64,000 bases of DNA from Garra rufa (Eukaryota > Chordata > Actinopteri > Cypriniformes > Cyprinidae), in the NCBI RefSeq assembly GCF_049309525.1, contig NC_133384.1, positions 14,213,198-14,277,197 of the forward strand. The letters are read 5' to 3'. The translations under genes were made by a program, and so were the position numbers. Below the pieces are notes generated by a model that saw nothing but the letters and a program-made list of their open reading frames with translations, was not told the origin of the DNA and did not search any database. This document shows, in pieces, positions 44,502 through 57,115 of the stretch (positions are counted from its first letter, which is position 1; every line of letters starts with the position of its first letter).

Positions 44502-46021
44502 TGTAGTGCATGGAGCCAATCAGACATGAAATAACTAGTTATATTCCTTAAATGACTTCTCCCCCATGATTAACACCTATGTGCTATGAGCCAGACCTTT
44601 GTTCACTATCCAACTCATCCCCCCACCATCAAGATAAGACTCTTACAGGAATGCAGATACACTTTCCTTATTCAGACATACAGTCCCACATACAGTTATA
44701 TAGAAATGTACACATATCAATGTGTTACCTTTTCTTATATCGTTGTTTCTGTTATGTATGTCGGCCTCAAACATTAATCCGCAATAGGTGAATCATTGTG
44801 CATGCTAAGACTCACGTTTAGAATCACTCAGTCAACCGAGAAGATTCATAGATCATGTTTGGTGTCTATGAGCAGCATTTATTATTCCCTAAATGTTAAT
44901 GTTTGTGGCATCTTAATAACTCCTTGCTTTATATGTATTATTGAACTTTTGAAAGTTTTGTGGCCAAACAACCAATCAGCTTCCACATGCGAAACCCCAT
45001 TGTGAGAGACAAAGACTTTCAATCTTCCCTCCAAAACTCAGATCAACCGGATTGGTCAAGGTCCAACTGTGGGCGTGAACGACCTACAGGTTTATAAACC
45101 TTGCCTCATCTCTCTCTCTTGCTCTGGCCTTCGGGACACAAAGACACGTCACCCGCACCTCCCCCCAGGTCCATGGGGGGGGGGGGGGGGGTCTCACCTA
45201 GCGGAGGAGATGATGAGGCCTGCAATACTCTCAAGGAACTGGAAAGGACTTTCTGAACTGAACACAAACGGAACAATGCACAACAACAACAAGCTTGCAA
45301 GTATCCGTCCTTTCTACAAACGTAGATAGCTGCGTTTAAGGCGTTTTATAAAAGAAACGATTTCAGGATGTTCAGAACCGTTTCATTCCTGTCCCTTTGC
45401 AAACTCACTTTCTGTCTCTCTCTCTCTCTTACTCTCTCTCTCTCTCCCTTACTCTCTCTCTCTCACTCTCTCTCTCTCACGCGTTCTCTGTCTATTTGTG
45501 TTTTATGTACGTTTGTCTATGTGCGATCGTTTGTAAGTAGAATAGTTTAATAAACAACCATATATTCACATATAATGATTCTCTGTGCTGAATGCTTACA
45601 TTACAAAAGTCACTTAAACTGTTTCGATCTCATATTGCTACCTTAAGCCCTATTCTGTTCAATTGTTTTGACTCCGTTCTGGTTAGTAAAATGCGTTGCC
45701 GTGACGACGAGCCAACGTCAGAGTAATGGATATCACTGAATAATTTGCTGGACAAAGAAACCAGTCGATATCGTTATTACTGTTACTGATCAGAAACTGG
45801 AAATTGCGTATATTTAATGACGATTATTATACACGATTTCCTGTGAGTTAAACTGCTTTCCCTGACTGAAATGTATGTTTTAAATAACTCATTTCATCCT
45901 ATTCATTGGTCTAAGACCTGGTGGAGTTTGCAGTGTATATGTGATGAGAGAAACAGTCTCATGCATATACACACATATATTGATCATCTTAAATTCTTTG
46001 AGCTAACCAAAATTCTCTACA
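44502..46021 (+). repeat. 5' LTR
   Basis: TG...CA bounded. A TATA box candidate TTTATAAA is at 45091-45098, a pyrimidine-rich tract (CTCTCT) follows, a G run of about 18 is at 45174-45191, and the poly-A signal AATAAA is at 45549-45554. Order TATA then AATAAA fits U3-R-U5 in + orientation. A possible tRNA primer site starts with TGGCGTTAG at 46027, five bases past the LTR, but I cannot match it to a tRNA. Confidence 0.9.
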
Positions 46022-49000
46022 TTAATTGGCGTTAGAATGCGGGGCAGTTTTAAACTATGTGATGTGAGCAGCTCAGGAATAATTTGTGTGTCTGCATGCT
46101 TGTGTATTCAAACTCGGCTCGCGACTCGCGTCTCTTTTGTTTGTGTGTGTGTGTGTTAGAACGGTGTGGCCAAGCCCACCTTTAACACCTTCACAGATGT
46201 TTGAGCCTCTCGCACAGAGAAACTAAACCACTGTTGAAGATGTAACTTAACTGCAGTTTATATATTGACCCTATAAAACGAAGAAATCTTTTATAGAGCG
46301 TCCTAAAGCCACCCTAAATTGAGCGAAGAAAACCTCAATTTTTGCGTGAAGAAGCTGATTGAGCGATGTTCCTCTTTCACCTTACAATGGCCATATCTTT
46401 ATATTTTGAGTGTAGATAGATTAGCCATTGATGTGCACTCCAATGCTAATCAGCTATCTTGCTCCTTTGGGTTAAAACCTCAGCTTAGCTAACTGATTAG
46501 GTTGACCCCGTTTGCTCATCGAATAGATTTAATATAGTAAACAACTTCGCGTTATTACTGTACAAATCTTGATCGAGTGTTATTTATTTGTTTTGTGCAA
46601 AGCACACACAAGTCTTGTGTCAGCAGGCTGACTCAAGATCAAGGTGCACGCATCGTAACTAAGCAACCTTTTAATAGTGTAAGCATCCTATTAAGTTAAA
46701 GTTTGCAAAACACATGTACCTGTGTTCAGTAAAACGGACACAAGAAAGATACACCCGCGATCACGCATCGCCACGGTAACTGCGCTTAGATGCGCGTTCA
46801 AATCCACACAAGGTGGAATCTGAAATCCCGCATAAAAGGTATTTCCTTCTATTAAAAGATAGAAGTCTGTCTAAAACCTCTTCCAATACCTATGCCTGAT
46901 TTCATATTATTTTTTTATTTTATTTTTTTTTTTATTTTTTATTTTTCTTTGAGCAACAACGCTTATAGATAGTCCCAGTCAGTCTCTCCCTTCTCTTTTC
47001 CTTTTGATGTTACATTATTAATTATTGTTATTTAAACCATAATGATAATTAACATAATGTATGTTTTTTTTTTGTGTGTGTGTGTGTGTGTGTGATTTAA
47101 TTTTAATTATTTCACCGCCTTAGATTCAACTCTCCCTTTAGCAATTATAATTGTATTTGCTCATTTTAAATTTTTGATTAAACAGTCTTGATTTAAATTT
47201 AAACTTTGACCAAATCGATCAAGTTGCACTCTCACTACCCCGGGTAATTCGGCCCATCCCAGGGGGGCCTTTCTCTCTTTTGCTCTCTCAGCTCTGCCAT
47301 TTCCCAGGTGTGACGACTCCATAGCGCCCCCACCCGGTGGGCCCCGTCACTGACCTCAGGGCTGGCAGTCAGCTCACTTTCTCTCTTTTGCTTTAACCCT
47401 TTATACCTCTCTTTCTGATGGATTTTGTTTTTATTTTTCTCCCTATTAGAGACTGAACCTGTCTGAACATCAGTGAAATCTTTTGGTAACTACACCGATG
47501 AACTGAATAGCTCCAAAGTTAATCGCTCATCATTAAGTTTACTCATAGTTTCCTGTGTTTACCCACACAAACTATCTTACCCCTTCTTTACAGCTAGGAT
47601 AATAAGCGTTTAGTTTGCGTCACCATCTGATGACATCAGTTAAGTACGCAACACATAGCAACATTTTAGCTCATTAGTTCTGTACGGACTTGCAGTGGCT
47701 CGTTGTGCTTTGTCTCTCCCTCTCTATTTGTGTCAACATGTCACCATCCAGTCTCGCCATCCAGTCCAGACAAGGCAAAGAGGCCATCCTGCCCTGGGTC
47801 TAGTGACTACAGCCCCTGAGCGGAGAACAGCCGGACGACCGCGCACACAGGCGGATGGATCACGATCCAGTCAAGAGCTACGGCTGCAGAGAACCAATCA
47901 ACTCATCTACAGCCCGGACCATCAGTGACCACGCCCTCAACAAGATCGTCTGACTAAAGCCGCAGCGGAGAAAGCTTCACCCACGACGGAACCAGGACAG
48001 CGCGCAGAACCGCCTAGACCATCTGGATGTTCAGAGATAGCGGATGAAGAGGACAAGGACCTACACGAGGAGAGAGGAGAAAAGCTTCAAGACACGCCTG
48101 CAACACCCCCACAGACTGAGCGCAGAGAGCAGTACAGGAGAACACTCCTAAACAGCGGAAGCTCCCTTTACAATGGACCCAGGCAGACAGCAGCACTCAT
48201 GCCACGGCCAAAGCCTTTTAAGGCCTCCTGCAAGCAGCCTACGCCGAAGTTCAAGTAACGACTCCGCAAAGAAACACAAAGTGCGCTGAACCCAGCACAC
48301 CTTAAAGAACTCAAATGCTTGCAGATAACAATATGAACAAACAGGAGAGCTCAACACAAAATCTCTCCCGGGCCTAACAGCCCACCGTTCACACCTCACA
48401 CGCCAGCAAGCTGGCCGGGAATCTGACAGCTGTCACCACAAAACGCTGTCCTCCTGAACACTGCAGTAGGCTACAACACACGCCTGTCTGCAAAACATTG
48501 ACTTTTAAGCAAGAACATTGCCCAGTGTGACCACGAGACAGATCTGCTTAGCTCCACCTCCAGCTAACAGGACCCCAGCCATTTGTACCAGCAGTCAAAA
48601 CTGTCAAAACTGAATACAGCAGCTAAGAACACGACTGCTACGACCAGCATCTGAGCCTACGTGAGACAACGCGACAGGCACCAAGGGAAGATGGCATCAA
48701 CGCCAGAAAATCTTTCCCCTCAGATATCCACATCACACTGTGAGTCACCACCCAAATGCTACAGCCTTCTTCCGTACAGCGATTGCTCGATCCAGCGGAC
48801 TCTACAGACCGCCGGAAAACAGCCAAGCACCAGAAGGCAATAAAGATTAGCAAAGTGATTGTCCAGCTGCCCCATGCCAAGGGGGGACGTCTGACTGACC
48901 AAGGTGAACAAACATACAGTGGTGTATGGGAGCTGAACACGCAGCGACATCACTGTGTGGGAGTGATCTGAGATCAGTGCAGGCCAACACTGAGGACACC

Positions 49001-51239
49001 TGTGCTCTGAACTTAACCTGGAATAGACAATGCAAAACCTGCTACGTCCTGTTTCTCACAGCCCTACGATACTCCCTCAACTGCGAGAAAGCCTTGCTAG
49101 ATAAGATTACTCCCAGATGTTTACACTCTGGCGAACGAACTACCTGCATTCACCAAAAGGGGTCACTGTTCGGCTCAAAACACAGTGTGGCTAAAACCCT
49201 AATGCTGCACACACATTCAATGGAATACGTGAAGCAGTGCCTACTCTAGAAGCCACACCCCCTTTCTGTAAAGTAATCTTTTGCAGTGTACATACCATTC
49301 AGGTATTTCAAATACTTTAAACAATTCCGTCATGAAGAGCCTAAAGGAAAATGGCCACTCAGAAATGGTGCCAAGCTGCTCTCCACATATGACGATGATG
49401 CAGAACTAATGTCATGTACAAGGCTCTCAGCAGAGCCCAGCACCCAGATGACAACAGCTGCGCTGCACAAGCCATCCAGCGATGTGCCAAGCACACCAGA
49501 AGACAAAGGGAATCACAGAGACCTGCCACCACTGTGTGATGTGTATAACTATCAATGCCTGCAGACCAAGGGTCCCACGCACACAAACCCATGTGCTTAT
49601 AGACCAAAGAGCGAGGCAAGACACGCCCAGAGCAGGTACCTAGTGGAAAACGACAAGCCTGTCCCACTGCAACACCTTAAGCCGGGCCACTTGACATCAC
49701 AGCACGAGTGACGGCAATCGGATCAACCCTTGTGTCACAGCAAGTCGCAAGAACTCCCTCTGAAAATTACTAACCTGCATAGACTCAAAGTAGGCTAAGC
49801 TCAGTTTCAAACAACACCACTCAGTTTGAAACAGACGAGCATCAACAACTGTTCCAGACAAGCATTGCCATCACAATAAGAACATTACATGCTATTCGTG
49901 GAAAAACAGTGAAAGGCCCAGAAAAAAAAAACTGAGGGATTTTGTGGCTGCCTAAGGTTTTCAACAACAAAAACCCACCCACCCAACCCAAGCATCGCTT
50001 CTAAGCCACAAGCAAACCCCTCACGCTGCTACGCCGCCTGCATCACACCCATGCACACTGGCTCCACCTACAAAATAGCTCTGCTAAAGCAGCCTCTGCC
50101 AATGCTGACACTCAACCTTGCACTGTCCGACCACACTAAGGCACTAAGCCGAAAACAACTCAGTGATGTCACACACATGCCGCATCTAGATGACACATCC
50201 TCACATTTGTTCCTGATAACCAAACACCGCCACAGCTCCCAGCTTTCCAGGAACAAAGGGGGGTCATTGCTGATGTATGCCCAAGATGCACCGTGCAGAA
50301 TACACCAGAGTACCAAAGCCACTACCAACGCAAAAGTGGCGCACTGCCAAGCATGCAGTGACAGAGGACATCAGAATATGCTAAGTTTGATGCCAGCTCG
50401 AAACCAGCAGATTTCAAACGACACAGCCTCTCTACGATGCAAAACAGCAAGTCGACGAGAAACATCTGTGAACGTTTACCACCAGATGGCACCAGAAACG
50501 ACACCCGTGTCAACTTAGAGACCACCCGTGTCACCACCTACATTGCTCACCAGTACTTCAGTGAAACATGCCTGAGTGCGACGCCTGCATCCAAAGAGCG
50601 CAGGAAGCCAAAAGCATGCCGCAGCCAGCGAGATCCACAATAGGAACTGTGAACCAGCGTGTCTCGGACATCCAGCCCTGCCACTCCACAGGCCCAACAG
50701 CAAAACCCCTACCAACACCACTCAGACCCGCTCAAGTCAGTGTCGACACCCCCAACATCAGACGCCTGATGACATTTGAGCAAAACAGCGGGATAACAGA
50801 CACCTGCTGCCCTCCTGCACCCTAACCGGGTCCGTCTGAAACTTTCTTTACACTACAAAATCTTTACGACAATTCTCTGCGAACCCTGGAACTACCTGCC
50901 CTCTCACAAGTGAGAGTCCAACCAGCGATTCCAGACTGCAGGGACCACAGATACTAGATAACAACCACCTGACACAGACCAACCTGGGTCAGGATGACAA
51001 GTGACAGTGCCTCGACACCTGTTGCACAAAGCTCGAGGACCCATACCTTGCCACTGTCTACATTATCACACCTGATAACGTCGACCACGGCACCACAGCC
51101 ACTCCTTGAAGCACCAACCTCCAGAGAGCCACCTCTCTCTTCCAGCCATGAGTGCCGGGTGCATGCCTGATTGTTCCGCACCTTTGACGTCGCTCGCTGT
51201 TGTCTGTTGGACGGACAACAACGTTCGAAAGAGGGGATA
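46022..51239 (+). other. Internal domain of the LTR element, non-coding
   Basis: The first ~1.6 kb is mixed and T-rich (T runs near 46910-46950, GT run 47073-47093). From about 47.7 kb to 51.2 kb the plus strand is markedly rich in A and C and poor in T. Frames such as 49286-49711 (141 codons) and 50051-50518 (155 codons) show no domain I recognise and no zinc knuckle, D-[ST]-G protease, YxDD or integrase signature. It could be packaging and leader-like RNA, or unrelated captured DNA. Confidence 0.7.
51227..51237 (+). promoter_or_regulatory. Polypurine tract
   Basis: GAAAGAGGGGA, 2 bp before the 3' LTR; the expected plus-strand DNA primer site. Confidence 0.75.
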
Positions 51240-52759
51240 TGTAGTGCATGGAGCCAATCAGACATGAAATAACTAGTTATATTCCTTAAATGACTTCTCC
51301 CCCATGATTAACACCTATGTGCTATGAGCCAGACCTTTGTTCACTATCCAACTCATCCCCCCACCATCAAGATAAGACTCTTACAGAAATGCAGATACAC
51401 TTTCCTTATTCAGACATACAGTCCCACATACAGTTATATAGAAATGTACACATATCAATGTGTTACCTTTTCTTATATCGTTGTTTCTGTTATGTATGTC
51501 GGCCTCAAACATTAATCCGCAATAGGTGAATCATTGTGCATGCTAAGACTCACGTTTAGAATCACTCAGTCAACCGAGAAGATTCATAGATCATGTTTGG
51601 TGTCTATGAGCAGCATTTATTATTCCCTAAATGTTAATGTTTGTGGCATCTTAATAACTCCTTGCTTTATATGTATTATTGAACTTTTGAAAGTTTTGTG
51701 GCCAAACAACCAATCAGCTTCCACATGCGAAACCCCATTGTGAGAGACAAAGACTTTCAATCTTCCCTCCAAAACTCAGATCAACCGGATTGGTCAAGGT
51801 CCAACTGTGGGCGTGAACGACCTACAGGTTTATAAACCTTGCCTCATCTCTCTCTCTTGCTCTGGCCTTCGGGACACAAAGACACGTCACCCGCACCTCC
51901 CCCCAGATCCATGGGGGGGGGGGGGTCTCACCTAGCGGAGGAGATGATGAGGCCTGCAATACTCTCAAGGAACTGGAAAGGACTTTCTGAACTGAACACA
52001 AACGGAACAATGCACAACAACAACAAGCTTGCAAGTATCCGTCCTTTCTACAAACGTAGATAGCTGCGTTTAAGGCGTTTTATAAAAGAAACGATTTCAG
52101 GATGTTCAGAACCGTTTCATTCCTGTCCCTTTGCAAACTCACTTTCTGTCTCTCTCTCTCTCTTACTCTCTCTCTCTCTCTCTCCCTTACTCTCTCTCTC
52201 TCACTCTCTCTCTCTCATGCGTTCTCTGTCTATTTGTGTTTTATGTACGTTTGTCTATGTGCGATCGTTTGTAAGTAGAATAGTTTAATAAACAACCATA
52301 TATTCACATATAATGATTCTCTGTGCTGAATGCTTACATTACAAAAGTCACTTAAACTGTTTCGATCTCATATTGCTACCTTAAGCCCTATTCTGTTCAA
52401 TTGTTTTGACTCCGTTCTGGTTAGTAAAATGCGTTGCCGTGACGACGAGCCAACGTCAGAGTAATGGATATCACTGAATAATTTGCTGGACAAAGAAACC
52501 AGTCGATATCGTTATTACTGTTACTGATCAGAAACTGGAAATTGCGTATATTTAATGACGATTATTATACACGATTTCCTGTGAGTTAAACTGCTTTCCC
52601 TGACTGAAATGTATGTTTTAAATAACTCATTTCATCCTATTCATTGGTCTAAGACCTGGTGGAGTTTGCAGTGTATATGTGATGAGAGAAACAGTCTCAT
52701 GCATATACACACATATATTGATCATCTTAAATTCTTTGAGCTAACCAAAATTCTCTACA
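51240..52759 (+). repeat. 3' LTR
   Basis: Near-identical to 44502-46021. TATA-like TTTATAAA at 51829-51836, AATAAA at 52287-52292. Observed substitutions: CAGGAATGC versus CAGAAATGC, CAGGTCCATGG versus CAGATCCATGG, CACGCGTTC versus CATGCGTTC; plus shorter G run and longer CT run here. Confidence 0.9.
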
Positions 52760-52763
52760 CAGG

Positions 52764-53789
52764 GAAAGTACAAGAATAGATTTAGAGGAAGAGATGACAG
52801 TGGGTGAAATCAATTAAAGCTGCAAATAATGAAAAACAACAAAATAGTAGATGTTCGCTAAAGTGTACTATAAGAAGGAAAGAAGGCAGGATAGGAAAAA
52901 AATAGGACAATGCTTACGTATTCTTGTTATATGCTGTTATTTTAGGAGCTCTGCATTTTACAAAGACAGTTTCCACATGTTGTATGTTGTAAATAAATCA
53001 TATATTTAATACGTTTACATTAAATATGTTTCAGTTACTGTATGTAAAACACAACCATTATAGTTGATTTTAACATAAATAATGATCATTTTTCAAAATG
53101 TTTGACAATTGGTTGAAGTTTGCTGTTACAGTATGACATTATCATCAACTGAAATGTGACTACAAAAACTGTCAAAATTAAAAATTGCAGATACTGCATG
53201 GCTCAGGTTCCACATCTGTGGAATTGTTTTCCAGAAATAAAGGAAATATCCGTCTATAACGAGCACAGGCCTCAGGGGATTGTATATTTATTATATAACG
53301 CTTTTTTTTTCTCACTGTGTATACATGCTGTTGTTTAAACACACATGAGTTTGTACTGTATTTCTGTGTGTCTGAACAGAAAGTAAGTTTATGCTTCAAC
53401 GGTTTAGAAATTTCCACTTTAATTATGTATTATTTATCAGCACAGTTTCATGTATGTGTGTGTGTGTGTGTACAGGACTATGTATATGCAAGTTTGAATG
53501 TGTGTGTCCATATCTGAGTTAAAGGCACAATGCTCTGATTATAAATATTCTATGCCGCGGCACTTCCTGTCAAGTAGAAAGGGATAAAGAGCACACCACA
53601 GGAACCCTACACAGAGTTTGACGTTCCCTAAACACTAAAACACTAAGAAGGGAGTATCTGAAGAGTTCAAATTGTGTTCATTTGGAAGGCTGATGGATAT
53701 GCTTGAGTAAATTAAATATACAATTTGACCTGTTATGCTTCCACGTACATACATTGTATAAAATACAAAATATTTAAATATGTTTTTTA
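52764..53789. other. dlgap1 intron A-B, unique part
   Basis: No exon recognised. A short TG run lies near 53456-53471. Confidence 0.5.
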
Positions 53790-53985
53790 AAATAAGTCAC
53801 TTATGCTTACCAAGGCTGCATTTATTTAATAAAGGAATACAGTAAACAATATTGTTATTTTTATTGATTATTATTATTTATTGATTATTATTATTATTTT
53901 ATATGTAAATTAACCTTTGATGGCAAAGCTGAATTCACAGCAGTCATTACTCCAGGCCAATGTTGACTTTTTAAAAAATGTTTAA
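53790..53985. mobile_element. Left part of a TA-target MITE interrupted by copy B
   Basis: TTACCAAGGCTGCATTTATT and GCAAAGCTGAATTCACAGCA are landmarks of the ACTACCAGTCAAAAG family. The right part is at about 57125-57300. Confidence 0.55.
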
Positions 53986-55174
53986 AAATCTAAGATTATG
54001 AGATTAAAGTCGTAATATTTCGAGAAAAAAGTCAAAATTACAAAATAAAGTTGAAATATTAAGAGAATAAAGTCAAAATATTTTGACAATGAAGTCAAAA
54101 TTATTAGAATAAAGTCAACAAATTACAATTTTATTCTCGAAGTGTTTCGAGAATAAAAGTCAAAATGTTTTGAGAATATTACGAGTTTATTGTTTTGAGT
54201 TTATATTCTAGCCTTTTGCACATGCAAATGGCCCGGTTTGGGAGCACCGGGAGATATTCCAAAGTCTCAGCTTTCAAAATCTGTCAGTTTTATAGCGAAA
54301 TATAAACAATATGTATATTACAATAATGTGTTTTTTATGCTCTTTAATGTGGCGTGACAAATTGCTGTATTCCCCTCAATTTAAGCGGCATATGAATCAG
54401 TCATCTTTCCAGTTACAGTGAGACATTTGTTTCATTAAATTAGCCTATACTGTCTTTTTTTTTCATTCCTTCTGATGTTCCTTCACGTTTATATTGTGCA
54501 CATATTTTGTGATAAAACTGACAGAATTTGAAAACTGAGCTGTGTTATATTAAAAGCAACAAAGCACAAAATTATTGCGATTACTGGGTGGCTGATGGGC
54601 TACAAATAATAAATGGAAGACGTTAAATATTATTTCCAATCATTTACTATATTATACCGTGAATAAAACAGCTTGTTAATAGTCACTTATATACCTCAGA
54701 AAAGACAACAATATAGATTATGTTAATGAGTTAATGAGTCCACTTCAGAGGTTCAAACATTTTATTGTTGTTTTTATTTTAAAAAAATTGAAGAATGAAA
54801 GACTGGACGCCACAGACGTTTTTGCAGAATATGAGGTGGAATTTTCACGGGAAAAAAAACAGTATAATTTATTGAAACAAATGTCTTATTTATAAACGAA
54901 AAGACGACTGATTCACATGAATACAGCAATCTGTCCCACCAAATTAAAGAGCATGAAAAACACATTACTGCAAGACACATTGTTTGTATTTCACTATAAA
55001 ACTGACAGATTTTGAAAGCTGAGACTTTGTTTTATATTAAAAGTACCAAAAGCACAAAGCTTATTGCTATTACTGGGTGGCTGGCGTACTACAAATAGGC
55101 CTAATGAATGCAATTGAAGACGTGAACTATTAATGCCAAGCTATGAGTACAACACATGGTATGATTTCTTTTAA

Positions 55175-56044
55175 CGGTGCCATAGAATGGAAAACTGTAT
55201 TTACCTTGGCATAGTTGAATAATAACTGTTCTGTACATGGACATGACATACCATAAGTTTCCTCCTTCTTATATAAATCTGGTGTTTGCAAAAGACCACT
55301 GAAAAATAGGCCAATTCCAACATAACACAGACTATGACGTTATAGTTTTGGGATCATTAATAGTCACGCCCCCAACATTTGCATAGCTGAATCATCAGAA
55401 GTTCAGCAGGTAGTCTACGTAAAGCAAGGACAATAGCGAAAATGGCAGATCATGGAAATAAATTTTATGTTCCAGGTTTTGGAGGAGATGTTAAGTGCAG
55501 GGATGGCGAGCCACTGAAGGTACGTGGTTAGCTTATTGCTAGTGGTAGCCTGTTACATTGCAGTACATAAGATTTCACTTACCACATAAACAGAGTAAGG
55601 AGAGATTACTACGCGGACGATGGTGAATGATTTACAGATCCTGAGCACCACTTACAAGCATCTAAACTTGTAAAATATGTGGTAACTTCTGCAGCTGTAG
55701 TATAACATTACACAGAGCTCGGCAATCGCAATTCCCAGAAGTGAAAGTAAAATGATTGTGCATTCAAAACGGTAGTTTCAATGACCCGCATAATAATATG
55801 TGTGAACTACTGAAATGAGCCGCTGTGTGAAACAGCCAATCAGAGCAGAGTTCATCATTATCATTCATGAACCTTCCAAATATGGTAATAAGAGACAATT
55901 TCATTCTAGGAACAAAACCTAGGGTTGTAAATAAACTTGTAAAACCATTTCTGGACGATTTTTGCCCTTTCCTATGGCATATACCTTCTATGTAGATATC
56001 AGAGATTAATTTAAAATATTGTATCAATTCATTCTATGGCACCT
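55175..56044. mobile_element. TTAA-flanked element with GGTGCCATAGAAT ends
   Basis: TTAA (55171-55174)|CGGTGCCATAGAATGG and ATTCTATGGCACCT|TTAA (56045-56048). On the + strand ATG at 55442 opens MADHGNKFYVPGFGGDVKCR and, after 28 codons in total, reaches AAG|GTACGT, a good splice donor. This may be a remnant first coding exon of the parent transposon; the protein is not recognised. Confidence 0.78.
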
Positions 56045-56280
56045 TTAATAATCCCACATATATTCAAATAAATTCTGGTGGCCTGGCAACTTTTCCCAGT
56101 GCTCCCAATCCATTTGCAGGCTATACTCTCAAAATATTATAACTTTACTACAAATTACAATTTACAAAGTACTATATCTATTATCTACCATTTAAATCTC
56201 GTAATTTCAACTTTATTCTCAGAACATTTCAACTTTATTCTCGAACCGTTTAGAATTTATTCACAAATTTTCAACTTTAA

Positions 56281-56715
56281 AGGAGAAGTCCGGTGTGATA
56301 TTGACCTAAAGTGTATTGAATCAGGAGACCGAGTGTGAACGTACCTTGCATATCTCATCTCGGTTTGTGTCCTGCAGTCTGAAATCTGGGGTTAGTTAGC
56401 CGACACTAACAACAGGTTGTCAATGAGAGTGAATGGGGCATCGGACTAGCCATGTAAATAAATCACTGTTTTATGCCATTTACGAGGTACAAAGTAGCTC
56501 CACACTTCATTGGTAGACTTCCAAGGGCCCTGATATTTAAATTGAGACATTGAGAACTCAGAAAAAGCACCGGTAGTTTATTTACAAGAAGATTTATACA
56601 GACAGTACCTGGAAGAAATTTACCGGCCGCCGCCATCTTGAATTTAGTCACGATAAGTCGAGTGACGAGCAGGAAGGAAACTACAACCTGATAAGTTCCT
56701 TCCTGGACTTCTCCT
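56281..56715. mobile_element. TTAA-flanked MITE with AGGAGAAGTCC ends
   Basis: TTAA (56277-56280)|AGGAGAAGTCCGGTG on the left, CTTCCTGGACTTCTCCT|TTAA (56716-56719) on the right. 435 bp with no long ORF, GC-rich near 56620 (CCGGCCGCCGCCATC). Confidence 0.82.
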
Positions 56716-57115
56716 TTAATCTCGTAATTTTATATTCAAATAAATTCCGGTGGCCTGGTAACTTCTCCTGGTGCTCCCAATCTGGGCCATTTACATGTGC
56801 AGGCTATACTCTCTAATTATTAACTTTAATCACAAACTTTTAACTCTTGAAATTTCAACTTTATTCTCAAAACATTTTGACTTTATTCTCGAAATTTCGA
56901 CCTTATTCTCGAAACATTTAAATTTTTTTCTCATAATTTTCATTTTATTCTCGAAACATTTCGACTTTATTCTCATAATTTCCACTTTATTCTCAAAACA
57001 TTTGCACTTTATTCTTGTAATTTCCACTTTATTCTCGAAATATTTTGACTTTATTCTCAAAATATATTATGATTTTAATCTCTAATCCCTTTTTTTTTTT
57101 TTTTTTTTACGTGGC

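Larger units (their letters stand above)
44502..52759 (+). mobile_element. LTR retrotransposon without recognisable coding capacity (LARD-like)
   Basis: Two direct repeats of about 1520 bp, both TGTAGTGCATGG...TTCTCTACA, bracket a 5.2-kb internal region. The outer flanks carry CAGG on both sides (44498-44501 and 52760-52763), a 4-bp target duplication. A polypurine tract GAAAGAGGGGA (51227-51237) stands 2 bp before the right LTR, giving + orientation, opposite to dlgap1. The LTRs differ at only about three bases plus two simple-repeat length changes, so insertion was recent. The longest internal frame is 155 codons and no gag, protease, RT, RNase H or integrase motif is visible. It probably depends on another element for its proteins. 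A 4-bp duplication would fit gypsy- or ERV-type integration, but the superfamily is not determinable. Confidence 0.9.
53990..57115. mobile_element. AAAGTC-armed palindromic element, copy B, with two nested TTAA elements
   Basis: The left arm (about 53995-54190) has GAATAAAGTCAAAATATTTTG-like units in part; the right arm (about 56205-56280 and 56850-57075) has the inverse TTTATTCTCGAAACATTTTG-like units. The centre is itself palindromic: AGCTTTCAAAATCTGTCAG at 54269 reads back as CTGACAGATTTTGAAAGCT near 55003. Two TTAA elements (55175-56044 and 56281-56715) are inserted. Removing them leaves about 1.8 kb. No transposase is present. Copy A at 20576-21800 is a shorter relative. Confidence 0.62.

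Noticed and set aside
46027..46044. TGGCGTTAG... as a tRNA primer-binding site
   Set aside because: Position and TGG start are right but I could not match it to a tRNA 3' end, so it is mentioned only as a possibility in the LTR entry.
50051..50518. 155-codon frame inside the LTR element, tested as gag
   Set aside because: No zinc knuckle, no capsid-like pattern, Thr/Gln/His-rich text explained by the A+C bias.
56830..57085. Repetitive frames (FSKHFDFIL / CFENKVEI) on both strands as a repeat protein
   Set aside because: They arise from the AAAGTC-type minisatellite arm.
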